Below are positions 16,028 to 25,155 of a stretch of DNA of 64,000 nucleotides, piece after piece. How positions within the stretch are numbered: position 1 is the stretch's first letter; every line of letters starts with the position of its first letter. Position numbers and translations under genes: made by a program. Source of the stretch: Bacteroidota bacterium (GTDB taxonomy: Bacteria > Bacteroidota > Bacteroidia > UKL13-3); the NCBI GenBank assembly GCA_947477885.1, contig CANJUD010000010.1, forward strand, positions 1 to 64,000, read 5' to 3'. The notes beneath the pieces were generated by a model that searched no databases, was not told the DNA's origin, and saw only the letters and a program-made list of their open reading frames with translations.

Positions 16028-18136
16028 ATGGCAAACACATACCGCAATTTCCTGCAAACAGAAATCGAGTTCCTCAAAGGGGTAGGGCCTGCCCGTGCTG
16101 ATTTGCTGAAGAAGGAATTGAATATTTTTACGTATCGCGATTTGCTGATGCACTTCCCTTTTCGCTATGTCGATCGTTCTAAAATTTGGGCAATTCGTGA
16201 CCTCGATGACCAGATGCCTTATATACAAGTAAAGGGCGTTTTGCAGAATTATAAGAAGGAAGGAATAGGGAAGAGTATGCGAGCGAAAGCTACGCTAAAT
16301 GATGGCACAGGGCATATAGAATTGGTCTGGTTTCAGGGATTAAAATGGTTGGACGATTTTGTGAAAAATGGACAAACTTATATAGCTTTTGGTAAACCAT
16401 CTGTGTTCAGAAATATTATATCAATTACGCATCCCGAATTGTCGTTGCCTGAAAGGGAAAAGTTTGAAACCGGCATACAGCCTGTATATTCAATTACCGA
16501 AAAAATGCGCGCACGCAATTTTGATAGCAGAGCCATCGCCAAAGTTTGTCATACTTTGGTGCATCATCCAGAGTTTTATATACAAGAAAATTTACCCGAT
16601 TCTATATTAGATAATCTGCAATTGGTAAACAGGAAAATGGCATTGAAAAATATACATTTTCCTGAGAATATTGATATGGCAAATGCGGCAATTGATAGAC
16701 TGAAATTTGAAGAATTATTTTTTCTGCAATTAAAAATCCTGCATTATAAACAACAAGTAAGTTCGCAAAAAACAAATATAATAGTTACACAAATAGGGGA
16801 GCAGTTTAATAATTTCTATAATACCAAATTGCCTTTTGAACTTACTGATGCGCAAAAGAAAGTATTAAAAGAAATACGTACCGATTTGGGATTGGGCAAA
16901 CAGATGAACCGCTTGCTGCAAGGCGATGTGGGTAGCGGTAAAACCATTGTGGCCTTGCTTAGCATGCTTATGATGGCTGATAATAACTATCAATGTTGTT
17001 TAATGGCACCCACAGAAATTTTAGCTACCCAACATTATAAATCCATTAGTGAATTATTATATGATACTGGTATTACTTGTCGCTTGCTAACCGGTTCAAC
17101 TTCTAATAGTGTTCGAAAAGATATAGATGCTAATTTATTGAATGGAGAAATCCATATATTAATTGGTACGCATGCACTCATTGAAGATAAAGTTCAGTTC
17201 AGGAATTTGGGACTTGCTGTAATAGATGAGCAGCACAGATTTGGTGTGGCACAAAGATATAAACTATGGAAAAAAAACCAAGAGCCACCACACATATTAG
17301 TAATGACGGCTACTCCCATTCCGCGTACATTGGCAATGACCTTGTATGGCGATTTAGATATATCAGTTATTGATCAATTGCCACAAGGGCGCAAGCCTAT
17401 ACGCTCCGTACACCGCTACCTGCGTGGCTTGAGCGATGTATATACATTTATAAAAACACAAATTGCGGAAGGCCGACAAATATATATTGTATATCCACTA
17501 ATTGATGAATCGGAGAAGTTGGATTACGAACATTTGATGGGTGGCTATGAAGAGCTGAAACAAATTTTTCCTGAGCCACAATATACAATGGGAATGGTGC
17601 ATGGCAAAATGAAACCCAAGGAAAAGGAAAATGTAATGAGCCATTTTGCCAAGGGCGATATACATATTTTGGTTGCTACTACTGTGATAGAGGTGGGGGT
17701 GAATGTGCCCAATGCCAGCGTGATGATGCTAATGAGTGCCGAGCGTTTTGGGCTTTCACAAATGCACCAGTTGCGAGGCCGCGTGGGCCGTGGTGTCGAC
17801 CAAAGTTTTTGTATATTAGTTACGGGCGATAAGCTAGGTGCCGATACCCGCAAACGATTAAAAACTATGGTTGATACCACCGATGGATTTGTGATAGCCG
17901 AAGTGGATATGGAACTTCGTGGTCCTGGCGACCTAGAAGGCACCCGCCAATCGGGTATGTTGGATTTAAAATTGGCTTCTATTTCGGTCGACCATAAGTG
18001 GGTGGCCCTTTCACGCCAGCAGGCACAAGAACTATTAGTAATAGACCCTTTATTACAATTGCCCGAAAATAGTAATACGTCTAAATATTTTGAATTATAT
18101 AAACGACAAAATGGTGATTGGGGTAGGGTGAGTTAA
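16028..18136 (+). CDS. recG: ATP-dependent DNA helicase RecG
   Basis: A 702-residue protein with the RecG order. An N-terminal wedge/OB domain (about 1-250; GVGPARADLLKKELN at the start) is followed by helicase domain 1 with Walker A GDVGSGKT near residue 299 and the DEQH box near 399 (VIDEQHRFG). Motif III is TATPIPRTLAMT. Helicase domain 2 has QLRGRVGRGVDQS and the C-terminal GDLEGTRQSG element. It remodels stalled replication forks and Holliday junctions in the cytoplasm. It stands alone, with repeat-rich DNA upstream. Confidence 0.96.
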   Translation: MANTYRNFLQTEIEFLKGVGPARADLLKKELNIFTYRDLLMHFPFRYVDRSKIWAIRDLDDQMPYIQVKGVLQNYKKEGIGKSMRAKATLNDGTGHIELVWFQGLKWLDDFVKNGQTYIAFGKPSVFRNIISITHPELSLPEREKFETGIQPVYSITEKMRARNFDSRAIAKVCHTLVHHPEFYIQENLPDSILDNLQLVNRKMALKNIHFPENIDMANAAIDRLKFEELFFLQLKILHYKQQVSSQKTNIIVTQIGEQFNNFYNTKLPFELTDAQKKVLKEIRTDLGLGKQMNRLLQGDVGSGKTIVALLSMLMMADNNYQCCLMAPTEILATQHYKSISELLYDTGITCRLLTGSTSNSVRKDIDANLLNGEIHILIGTHALIEDKVQFRNLGLAVIDEQHRFGVAQRYKLWKKNQEPPHILVMTATPIPRTLAMTLYGDLDISVIDQLPQGRKPIRSVHRYLRGLSDVYTFIKTQIAEGRQIYIVYPLIDESEKLDYEHLMGGYEELKQIFPEPQYTMGMVHGKMKPKEKENVMSHFAKGDIHILVATTVIEVGVNVPNASVMMLMSAERFGLSQMHQLRGRVGRGVDQSFCILVTGDKLGADTRKRLKTMVDTTDGFVIAEVDMELRGPGDLEGTRQSGMLDLKLASISVDHKWVALSRQQAQELLVIDPLLQLPENSNTSKYFELYKRQNGDWGRVS

Positions 18137-18286
18137 TAACCTTGCGATAGCTCAGTGCAGGGAACTGTTGTTTTGCCATCAAGGCCCACTCTCCAAATTT
18201 AAGTTTCTTTATTCTTATAGCTTGCCGCGCTGCTAAGCGAACGCTTACGCGCAACGCCTAGCAAGGTTGTGAGGAAAGAATTAGAT

Positions 18287-20911
18287 TTATTTTGATCCTG
18301 TATTGTGCATAAGCAACAACTGTATCTGCTTATTTTGTTCAGCTACTAATTTTTTTAGTTCGTCTATTTGCAATTGCTGCTCTTGTACCGCATTCACCAA
18401 GGGAATCACAAAATCGCCATAGCGTATACCGTAGTTGTCCTTCTCGTTTTGTGGTTTGCAAAGCCCACTGAAATTTATACCCAATTCTGTCAAGGTTTTC
18501 TCCACCTCTTGTGCTATAAAACCATTATAGGTAGTGCCTGTATTGCTATTGGTATATATATATGAAACGGGGCGAAGTTTTGATATAAAATTCAATCCCA
18601 ATTTATAATCTCGTACATCGGTTTTATATCTCCCATCCGATATGGTAGTCCAACCTACTTGGCCGCCTATATAGCTCATAGATGAGTTGCCAATGACAGC
18701 TTTGTTGCTCGCACTTATTTTTACATTGTATCCCAGGGCTACTGTATTGGTTAAGTTGCTTGATGATACATCAGCACTGTCGCCAATAAGCGTGTTCCTG
18801 CTTCCGGTGGTATTAACACTGCCAGACAATGAACCAACAGCCACATTGCTGTAGCCGGTTGTATTGCCAGAAAGCGACTTAATTCCATTGGCAATGTTGT
18901 TGTCCCCGGTTGTATTTCCCAAAAGCGCCTGATAACCAGTGGCAACGCTGTAGGCACCTGTTGTATTATTAAAAAGCGCCTGATAACCAGTGGCAACGTT
19001 GTTGCCACCTGTTGCATTATTATAAAGCGACTGATAACCATAGGCAATATTGTTATAGCCGGTTGTATTTGAAGTTAGCGACATATGGCCAGTGGCAACG
19101 TTGTTTTTACCGGTTGTATTTGAAGCTAGCGACTGATGGCCAGTGGCAACGTTGTTGTTACCTGTAGTGTTTGAATAAAGCGCCTGATAACCAATGGCAA
19201 GGTTTTCGTTACCGGTTGTGTTATAATAAAGCGACATTGAACCAATAGCAACGTTGTTGCGACCTGTTGCATTATTATAAAGCGAATTATAACCATTGGC
19301 AACGTTGTTGTTACCTGTTGTATTTGAAGCCAGCGACTGATAGCCTGCAGCTGTATTATTATAGCCAGAGGTGTTGCTATACCCAGCACTATCTCCTGCA
19401 AATGTATTAAAATATCCAGTCGTGTTTTTATTGCCTGCATAATTGCCAATTGCGGTGTTGCTGTATCCTGTTGTATTATTAAAAAGCGCCTGATAACCAG
19501 TGGCAGTGTTGGCTATGCCAGTTGTATTAGCAAATAGCGACATATAACCAATGGCGGTGTTATTGCTCCCAGTTGTATTAACCGATAGCGCCGACGCACC
19601 AATGGCTACGTTGGAGTTTCCTGTTGTATTATAATAAAGCGCACCACCGGACCCAATGGCGGTGTTATTGCTCCCAGTTGTATTACGATAAAGCGCACCG
19701 GACCCAGTGGCAACGTTGTAATCACCTGTTGTATTATTAGAAAGCGCACCGTCCCCAATGGCATTGTTCATGGAACCTGTTGTATTATAATAAAGCGACA
19801 GAGAACCATTGGCAACGTTGCGGTAACCGGTTGTATTATTATAAAGCGCCATATAACCATTGGCAACGTTGTTGTAACCTGTTGTATTATAATAAAGCGA
19901 CAGAGGACCATTGGCAACGTTGCGGTAACCGGTTGTATTTGAAGCTAGCGACTGATAGCCTGTGGCTGTATTATTATTGCCAGAGGTGTTGCTATACCCA
20001 GCACTATCTCCTGCAAATGTATTAAAATATCCAGTCGTATTTTGATTGCCTGCATAATTGCCAATTGCGGTGTTGCTGTATCCCGTGGTATTTGAATAAA
20101 GCGACTGATAACCAGTGGCTACGTTGTTGTTCCCGGTTTTATTAAACAATAGCGCCGACGTACCAATGGCAATGTTGGAGTTCCCTGTTGTATTATAATA
20201 AAGCGCACCGGACCCAATGGCATTGTTCATGTAACCTGTTGTATTACGATAAAGCGCACCGTCCCCAATGGCATTGTTCATGAAACCTGTTGTATTATAA
20301 TAAAGCGCTATATAACCATTGGCAGTGTTCTGGTAACCGGTTGTATTATTGTAAAGCGACTGATTGCCATTGGCAACGTTGCGGTAACCTGTTGTATTAT
20401 AATAAAGCGAATTATAACCAGTGGCAACGTTGTATGAACCAGTTGTATTTGAAAAAAGCGTCTGATAACCAATGGCATTGTTCATGAAACCTGTGGTATT
20501 GCTATTTAGCACCTGATATCCAATCGCCGTATTTGTTGAAACTGAACTATTCCCAATGCCTACACGCATGCCATTGGCATATAAGTCTGCATTGAATGTT
20601 TTGGTGCCATTCACAGATTGGTTGCTCACAAGGTTTACAAAGTTTCCCTCACCAGCCGATACCCAAGAACTGCCATCGAAGATGTAAAGCCCCTTGGTGC
20701 TGTCTGTCTGATAGATAATTAACCCGCTTCGGGGTGAAGCAATTGCATTTTTTCTAGTAGCAGACATCCGTGGCGGAAGAAAACCTTTGGTTGTGTCTGC
20801 CAATTCAAGCACCGCCGATGCATGTGGCGTGTTGGTTCCAATTCCCACTTGGGCCTTTGTAATAGAACATGTGCTTACCACTATGGCAAGAGAAAGTAAA
20901 AACTTGTTCAT
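18287..20911 (-). CDS. Giant 17-residue-repeat surface fibre with C-terminal S74 self-cleaving chaperone
   Basis: An 874-residue secreted protein. The signal peptide ends near residue 20 (ITKAQ), followed by the common Bacteroidota head QVGIGTNTPHASAVLEL and TTKGFLPPRM. Residues from about 120 to 700 hold 34 tandem units of about 17 residues, consensus NTTGxNNxAxGYQSLYx (51 bp each). They probably stack as a trimeric beta-roll or beta-helix, as in YadA-type heads. The C-terminal 117 residues form an endosialidase-type intramolecular chaperone. S758 and K763 in SDGRYK are the expected self-cleavage dyad, and a coiled coil follows (VQEQQLQIDELKKLVAEQ). Units 9-11 recur almost unchanged as units 21-23, 615 bp away, so the array has grown by block duplication. 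Unit 17 has one extra Gly. No T9SS tail is present. Likely adhesin-like. Confidence 0.85.
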   Translation of the reverse strand: MNKFLLSLAIVVSTCSITKAQVGIGTNTPHASAVLELADTTKGFLPPRMSATRKNAIASPRSGLIIYQTDSTKGLYIFDGSSWVSAGEGNFVNLVSNQSVNGTKTFNADLYANGMRVGIGNSSVSTNTAIGYQVLNSNTTGFMNNAIGYQTLFSNTTGSYNVATGYNSLYYNTTGYRNVANGNQSLYNNTTGYQNTANGYIALYYNTTGFMNNAIGDGALYRNTTGYMNNAIGSGALYYNTTGNSNIAIGTSALLFNKTGNNNVATGYQSLYSNTTGYSNTAIGNYAGNQNTTGYFNTFAGDSAGYSNTSGNNNTATGYQSLASNTTGYRNVANGPLSLYYNTTGYNNVANGYMALYNNTTGYRNVANGSLSLYYNTTGSMNNAIGDGALSNNTTGDYNVATGSGALYRNTTGSNNTAIGSGGALYYNTTGNSNVAIGASALSVNTTGSNNTAIGYMSLFANTTGIANTATGYQALFNNTTGYSNTAIGNYAGNKNTTGYFNTFAGDSAGYSNTSGYNNTAAGYQSLASNTTGNNNVANGYNSLYNNATGRNNVAIGSMSLYYNTTGNENLAIGYQALYSNTTGNNNVATGHQSLASNTTGKNNVATGHMSLTSNTTGYNNIAYGYQSLYNNATGGNNVATGYQALFNNTTGAYSVATGYQALLGNTTGDNNIANGIKSLSGNTTGYSNVAVGSLSGSVNTTGSRNTLIGDSADVSSSNLTNTVALGYNVKISASNKAVIGNSSMSYIGGQVGWTTISDGRYKTDVRDYKLGLNFISKLRPVSYIYTNSNTGTTYNGFIAQEVEKTLTELGINFSGLCKPQNEKDNYGIRYGDFVIPLVNAVQEQQLQIDELKKLVAEQNKQIQLLLMHNTGSK

Positions 20912-20958
20912 AATTAACCTAAAAAATTACAGCCGCGAAGCCAACTAAAAGAAAAATA

Positions 20959-20966
20959 CAAAGATA
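20959..20966 (-). promoter_or_regulatory. Putative -7 box for the repeat fibre gene
   Basis: On the minus strand TATCTTTG matches TAnnTTTG, about 48 bp before the start codon. No clear TTTG is at the proper -33 distance, so confidence is limited. Confidence 0.4.
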
Positions 20967-20973
20967 AAAAAAA

Positions 20974-21396
20974 CAAAAAGAAACACTGTTAAAACGTTTC
21001 TTTTTATTAAACCGCAAATTTCGCTTTTTATTTTAATAGTCAATTTTAAGTTATTGTTAAGTTATTGTTAACTATCGTAGTGCTTTACGTTTCTATTTTT
21101 TATTATTTGATTGCAGGTGATTTGCATTGTAATGCGCATTGAGCCCCCCCCCTCACAATAGACCTATTATTAAAGGCTGGGTCACTTTAAGTAATTCAAC
21201 TAAAGAAGAAAATATAAATTGGTCTAGTTGCCGACCTACGAGTTTTCTCGTGCAGCCTGCATTGAGCGAAAGTAGAAGCGGAGTCGAACCATCGCCAGCC
21301 TGGTTATTTTCTTTGCTTTTTGATTTCTTTTGGTAGTCATTTTTAAGGGAATCTTCGTATCTTCAAAAAAAATATTGGTAATCAGAATATTTCGTT
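20974..21396. other. Gene-free spacer between fibre gene and rpsA
   Basis: AT-rich DNA with a doubled TAAGTTATTGTTAAGTTATTGTTAA stretch near 21048-21070 (12-bp direct repeat) and a degenerate GAGCGAAAG..GCGGAGTCGAA element near 21263-21288. I see no gene. Confidence 0.5.
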
Positions 21397-21404
21397 TAAA
21401 TTTG
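21397..21404 (+). promoter_or_regulatory. Putative -7 box for rpsA
   Basis: TAAATTTG fits the TAnnTTTG consensus and lies 30 bp before the rpsA ATG. A purine-rich AAAGGAGT follows at about 21416-21423, a possible but widely spaced ribosome binding site, unusual in this window. Confidence 0.5.
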
Positions 21405-21434
21405 CCCCCCCTAAGAAAGGAGTAACCCAAATTA

Positions 21435-23240
21435 ATGACAGAAAAAAACACCCCAAACACTGGATCAGCAGATTTTGATTGGTCTATGGACAAAGCCGGT
21501 TTCGGCAATTACACAGCAGATGAGCGTAAAAATTACGAATCAATCTACGAAAAAACCATTACCGTTATTACTGAACGCGAACTTGTGCAAGGCATTATTG
21601 TGGCTATTGGCGACAAAGATGTAGTGCTCAATATCGGTTTCAAATCAGATGGACTTATTTCACTTAACGAATTTCGCGATATGCCTAACCTTAAAGTGGG
21701 CGATAGCGTTGAAGTGCTTATAGAAAGTACCGAAGATTCGAGTGGGCAATTGTTACTTTCACGCCGTAAAGCCATTGGCGAACGTGCTTGGGAGAACATC
21801 ATTAAAGCCCACGAGAATGATGAAATAGTGGAAGGATTTGTGAAGTCGAGAACCAAAGGTGGTTTAGTTGTGGATGTTATGGGACTTGATGCATTTTTGC
21901 CAGGTTCTCAAATTGATGTGAAACCTATCCGCGATTACGATGTGTATGTTAACCAAACTATGCAGTTCAAAGTAGTGAAACTTAACATGCAATTTAAAAA
22001 TGTAGTTATATCTCACAAAATATTAATTGAAGACGATATACAAGCTCAGAAGAGCGATATATTGAGCAAACTAGAAAAAGGACAAGTATTAGAAGGTGTT
22101 GTAAAAGGCATGACTTCATTCGGTGCCTTTATCGACCTTGGTGGTCTAGATGGTTTGTTGCATATCACCGATATCTCTTGGGGCCGCATAAATCACCCAG
22201 AAGAATTATTGCAGATCGACCAAAAACTAAATGTAGTTATACTTGACCACGATACCGAAAAGAACCGTATTTCTTTAGGATTGAAGCAACTTACCCCACA
22301 TCCATGGGATACTATGACCGAAGGCCTAGCCGAAGGAAATCAAGTAAAAGGTAAAGTAGTAACCGTAGCCGATTATGGTGCATTTGTTGAACTTGCTCCT
22401 GGTATTGAAGGTTTGATACATGTATCTGAACTTTCGTGGAGCTCTCATCTTCGCAACCCACAAGATTTCTTGAAAGTGGGCGACGAAATTGAAGCAGTTA
22501 TATTAAACCTTGATAAAGAAGACCGCAAAATGAGTCTTGGTGTTAAACAACTTACACCGGATCCTTGGGGAACAATCGCTGAGAAATATCCTGTTGGTTC
22601 AAAGCATAAAGGAATCGTTCGTAACCTAACCAATTATGGTTTGTTTGTAGAAATGGAACCAGGTGTTGACGGACTTGTTCACGTTTCCGATTTATCATGG
22701 ACCAAGAAAATTAAGCACCCTGGTGAGTTTGTGAAGAAAGACCAAGAGATGGACGTAATCGTACTTGAAGTAGATTCAGAAAATCGTCGCTTGAGTTTAG
22801 GACACAAACAATTAGAAGATAATCCATGGGAAACTTTCGAATCAATATTCCCAGTTGGTAGCGATCATGAAGCTACAGTTCTTAAAATCCAAGACAAAGC
22901 TGCAACCCTTGCTTTACCTTACGGTGTAGAAGGTTACGCTACTTTGAAACAAATGCAGAAAGAAGACAAGAGCACTGCCAAAGAAGATGAAATCATTGTT
23001 GTAAGAGTAATTGAATTCAACAAAGAAGGCAAACGCATTGTAGTTTCGCATACTGCTGCTTGGAAAGAAGAAGAACCCAAAAAGAAAGAAGAAGTTGAAG
23101 TTAAACGCCGTCGCAACGATGAGGCAGCAACCAAAGCCGTTAAAACAATCAATGCCAAAGTAGAACGCTCTACCCTTGGTGATATGGATGCCTTGGTAAA
23201 TCTAAAAGCTGAAATGAACGAAACAGATAAGTCTGAATAA
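21435..23240 (+). CDS. rpsA: 30S ribosomal protein S1
   Basis: A 601-residue protein made of consecutive S1 RNA-binding domains. Internal repeats are easy to see: VVKGMTSFGAFIDLGGLDGLLHITDISW, split here as GAFIDLGG and LLHITDISW, then GAFVELAPGIEGLIHVSELSW-like and GLFVEMEPGVDGLVHVSDLSW-like blocks, each followed by LGLKQL or LGVKQL. The first two domains bind the ribosome and the later ones mRNA. The tail (about 545-601) is charged, rich in E, K and R. Standard length for Bacteroidota. A strong terminator follows. Confidence 0.95.
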   Translation: MTEKNTPNTGSADFDWSMDKAGFGNYTADERKNYESIYEKTITVITERELVQGIIVAIGDKDVVLNIGFKSDGLISLNEFRDMPNLKVGDSVEVLIESTEDSSGQLLLSRRKAIGERAWENIIKAHENDEIVEGFVKSRTKGGLVVDVMGLDAFLPGSQIDVKPIRDYDVYVNQTMQFKVVKLNMQFKNVVISHKILIEDDIQAQKSDILSKLEKGQVLEGVVKGMTSFGAFIDLGGLDGLLHITDISWGRINHPEELLQIDQKLNVVILDHDTEKNRISLGLKQLTPHPWDTMTEGLAEGNQVKGKVVTVADYGAFVELAPGIEGLIHVSELSWSSHLRNPQDFLKVGDEIEAVILNLDKEDRKMSLGVKQLTPDPWGTIAEKYPVGSKHKGIVRNLTNYGLFVEMEPGVDGLVHVSDLSWTKKIKHPGEFVKKDQEMDVIVLEVDSENRRLSLGHKQLEDNPWETFESIFPVGSDHEATVLKIQDKAATLALPYGVEGYATLKQMQKEDKSTAKEDEIIVVRVIEFNKEGKRIVVSHTAAWKEEEPKKKEEVEVKRRRNDEAATKAVKTINAKVERSTLGDMDALVNLKAEMNETDKSE

Positions 23241-23266
23241 GGCTTTTTCTAAATCTTATAGCGAAG

Positions 23267-23300
23267 ACCCTGTTCCAGTTTTGGAATGGGGTTTTTTGTT
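23267..23300 (+). terminator. Intrinsic terminator after rpsA
   Basis: ACCCTGTTCCA pairs with TGGAATGGGGT (11 bp with two G-U pairs) and is followed by TTTTT. It stands 26 bp after the rpsA stop. Confidence 0.88.
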
Positions 23301-23301
23301 T

Positions 23302-23336
23302 TAATAGTAGTTAGTAGTCAGTAGTCAGTAGTCAGT
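23302..23336. repeat. Short inverted arm of heptamer repeats
   Basis: Units TAATAGT, AGTTAGT and three AGTCAGT in register. They are the reverse complement of the CTGACTA units in the large array starting at 23383. The 46-bp stretch between (23337-23382) is the only non-repeat DNA and contains GCCGCCGAATGGC. Confidence 0.8.
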
Positions 23337-23382
23337 GAAATCCAGTTTGCTACGCAAATTGTGGAGCTGCCGCCGAATGGCA

Positions 23383-23669
23383 CTGACTACTGATCACTGA
23401 CTACTGCTTACTGACTACTGATCACTGACCACTGTTTACTGACTACTGACTACTGACTACTGACTACTGATCACTGCTTACTGACTACTGACTACTGTTT
23501 ACTGACTACTGACTACTGTTTACTGATTACTGATCACTGACCACTGACTACTGACTACTGTTTACTGACCACTGACTACTGACCACTGACTACTGACTAC
23601 TGACCACTGACTACTGACTACTGATCACTGACTACTGTTTACTGACCACTGACTACTAACTTTGCCCCA
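23383..23669. repeat. 41-unit heptanucleotide array (CTGnnnA) ending at the EamA gene start
   Basis: Thirty-nine units of CTGnnnA follow each other without a single register slip, then CTAACTT and TGCCCCA, then the ATG at 23670. Variants are CTGACTA (most), CTGATCA, CTGACCA, CTGTTTA, CTGCTTA and CTGATTA. Positions 1-3 and 7 never change while 4-6 vary. The final degenerate units create a TAACTTTG box (23657-23664) five bases before the ATG. Confidence 0.95.
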
Positions 23670-24563
23670 ATGTTTTACCTCCTCATCAGTATTCTTTTTT
23701 CGGCCGGCATGGTGCTTCTGTTCAAGGCTTTCGAGGTTTTTAAGATTGAGAATTTGCATGCGTTGTTAGTTAATTATATTACGGCTTCTATATTGTGCAA
23801 TACATTTTCATCAAATGAACCTATTTTATTCACACACTTTTGGCAGCATGATTGGTTTCCGTTGACGCTGTTTTTGGGTATTTTATTTATCAGCATATTT
23901 TATGCGTCAGCTATCACAGCTCAAAAAATAGCAGTATCAGTAAGTATTGTTTCATCTAAGATGAGTGTGATGATTCCGGTACTATTTGCTTATTATTATA
24001 TGGATGGTAAACTAAATTATATTACTATCATAGGAATCGTAGGATCGCTATTGGCCGTGTATTTTACAGTGAAACGTGAAGAGAAAAGCAGGTTAAGTGG
24101 CATGGGGAATATATTGTTTCCGTTGGCGGTATTTTTAGGTAGTGGAATTGTTGATTCAAGCTTGAATTATTTACAGCACACTTATATGGACACATCAGAT
24201 GTGAACGACCAGTTGGGGCTTATCTTCGGCATAGCTGGTGTAACAGGATTGGTTGTATATATAGTGCAAATTATCACAAAAAAACAAAAGTCATTCTATA
24301 CAAAATCAATAATTGGCGGAATAGCTTTGGGTAGTTTTAATTATATAAGTACCATATGTTTAATGAAAGCATTGAATGAGAAATTTATTGAAAAAACAGT
24401 GTTGTTCCCCGTGGCTAACGTAGCAATAGTAGCACTAACTACAATTTTGTCTGTTATATTATTCAAAGAAAAACTGAGCAAGCAAAATTGGGTAGGTATT
24501 ATACTGTGTTTGGTTTTTATATTATTGATTTCACAATCGGATGCTATTTACAGATACTTATAG
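23670..24563 (+). CDS. EamA/DMT-superfamily permease
   Basis: A 297-residue, highly hydrophobic protein with about ten predicted membrane helices in two similar halves. The N-half reads MFYLLISILFSAGMVLLF then repeated helices, and the C-half ends with VALTTILSVILFKEKLSKQNWVGIILCLVFILL. The KEKLSKQNWVGI turn near the end is typical of EamA domains. Such proteins export or import small metabolites, and the substrate is not predictable. The gene starts directly after the large heptamer array and overlaps the next gene by 23 bp. Confidence 0.8.
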   Translation: MFYLLISILFSAGMVLLFKAFEVFKIENLHALLVNYITASILCNTFSSNEPILFTHFWQHDWFPLTLFLGILFISIFYASAITAQKIAVSVSIVSSKMSVMIPVLFAYYYMDGKLNYITIIGIVGSLLAVYFTVKREEKSRLSGMGNILFPLAVFLGSGIVDSSLNYLQHTYMDTSDVNDQLGLIFGIAGVTGLVVYIVQIITKKQKSFYTKSIIGGIALGSFNYISTICLMKALNEKFIEKTVLFPVANVAIVALTTILSVILFKEKLSKQNWVGIILCLVFILLISQSDAIYRYL

Positions 24564-25155
24564 TACCATTGAAGCTCCAGTTCAGTCAAGCTTCCGCGAT
24601 AGGGGGAGTAAATTTGTGGGCTATGCATTTCCCGCAAAGAATGAAGAAGAAGTGAAAATTCATCTCGCAAAAATTAAGAAAGAATTTCATGATGCTACGC
24701 ACCATTGTTATGCATATATAATAGGTCCGAATGCAGAAGCACAGCGGGCAAATGATGATGGCGAGCCCGCGAATACCGCAGGCAAACCTATACAGCGTTC
24801 AATACATGCAAAGGGATTAACAAATATATTGGTGGTGGTAGTTCGTTATTTCGGAGGCAAACTTTTGGGCGTGCCTGGCTTGATAAATGCATATGGAAAA
24901 ACTGCCGAAGAAACCCTGAGAGAAGCTATTATTATTGAGAAAATTGTGGAAGAAGTACATCTAGTTACTTTTAATTATGAAGAAGAAAATGCAGCGTTCA
25001 AAATTCTGAAAAACTATGATGCTAAAATTTTGCAAATAGACAAATTAGAAACATGTTCGATTATATTTGCAATTAGGATGTCAAATTCTGTGAAGTTGGG
25101 CAACGCTTTAAAAGAATTGTCGTCTCTAAATTTAAAGTATTTATATGTACAGTAA
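24541..25155 (+). CDS. YigZ/IMPACT family protein
   Basis: A 204-residue protein of the UPF0029/IMPACT family. The signature block runs from RGSKFVGYAFP through ATHHCYAYIIG, DDGEPANTAGKPI and VVVVRYFGGKLLG to TAEETL. The C-terminal part is the small ferredoxin-like DUF1949-type domain. The family is widespread. Eukaryotic IMPACT acts on translation control, and the bacterial role is unclear. It overlaps both neighbours (23 bp upstream, 11 bp downstream), so translation is probably coupled. Confidence 0.9.
   Translation: MLFTDTYSTIEAPVQSSFRDRGSKFVGYAFPAKNEEEVKIHLAKIKKEFHDATHHCYAYIIGPNAEAQRANDDGEPANTAGKPIQRSIHAKGLTNILVVVVRYFGGKLLGVPGLINAYGKTAEETLREAIIIEKIVEEVHLVTFNYEEENAAFKILKNYDAKILQIDKLETCSIIFAIRMSNSVKLGNALKELSSLNLKYLYVQ

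Noticed and set aside
18751-20487. Several open frames on both strands inside the repeat fibre gene
   Set aside because: They arise because the 51-bp repeat lacks stops in other frames. They have no starts, signals or family resemblance.
18750-20520. Regular 51-bp repeats that could look like a CRISPR array
   Set aside because: There are no unique spacers. The repeats are contiguous, in frame, and encode a 17-residue protein unit within one long open gene.
21139-21508. Frames around the rpsA leader (both strands)
   Set aside because: They overlap the rpsA promoter and start region and a dispersed repeat. No protein-like features.
23383-23669. Heptamer array as iterons or a replication origin
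   Set aside because: No replication initiator gene adjoins it, the units vary in their centre, and similar-period tracts are spread over many loci, which does not fit an iteron origin.
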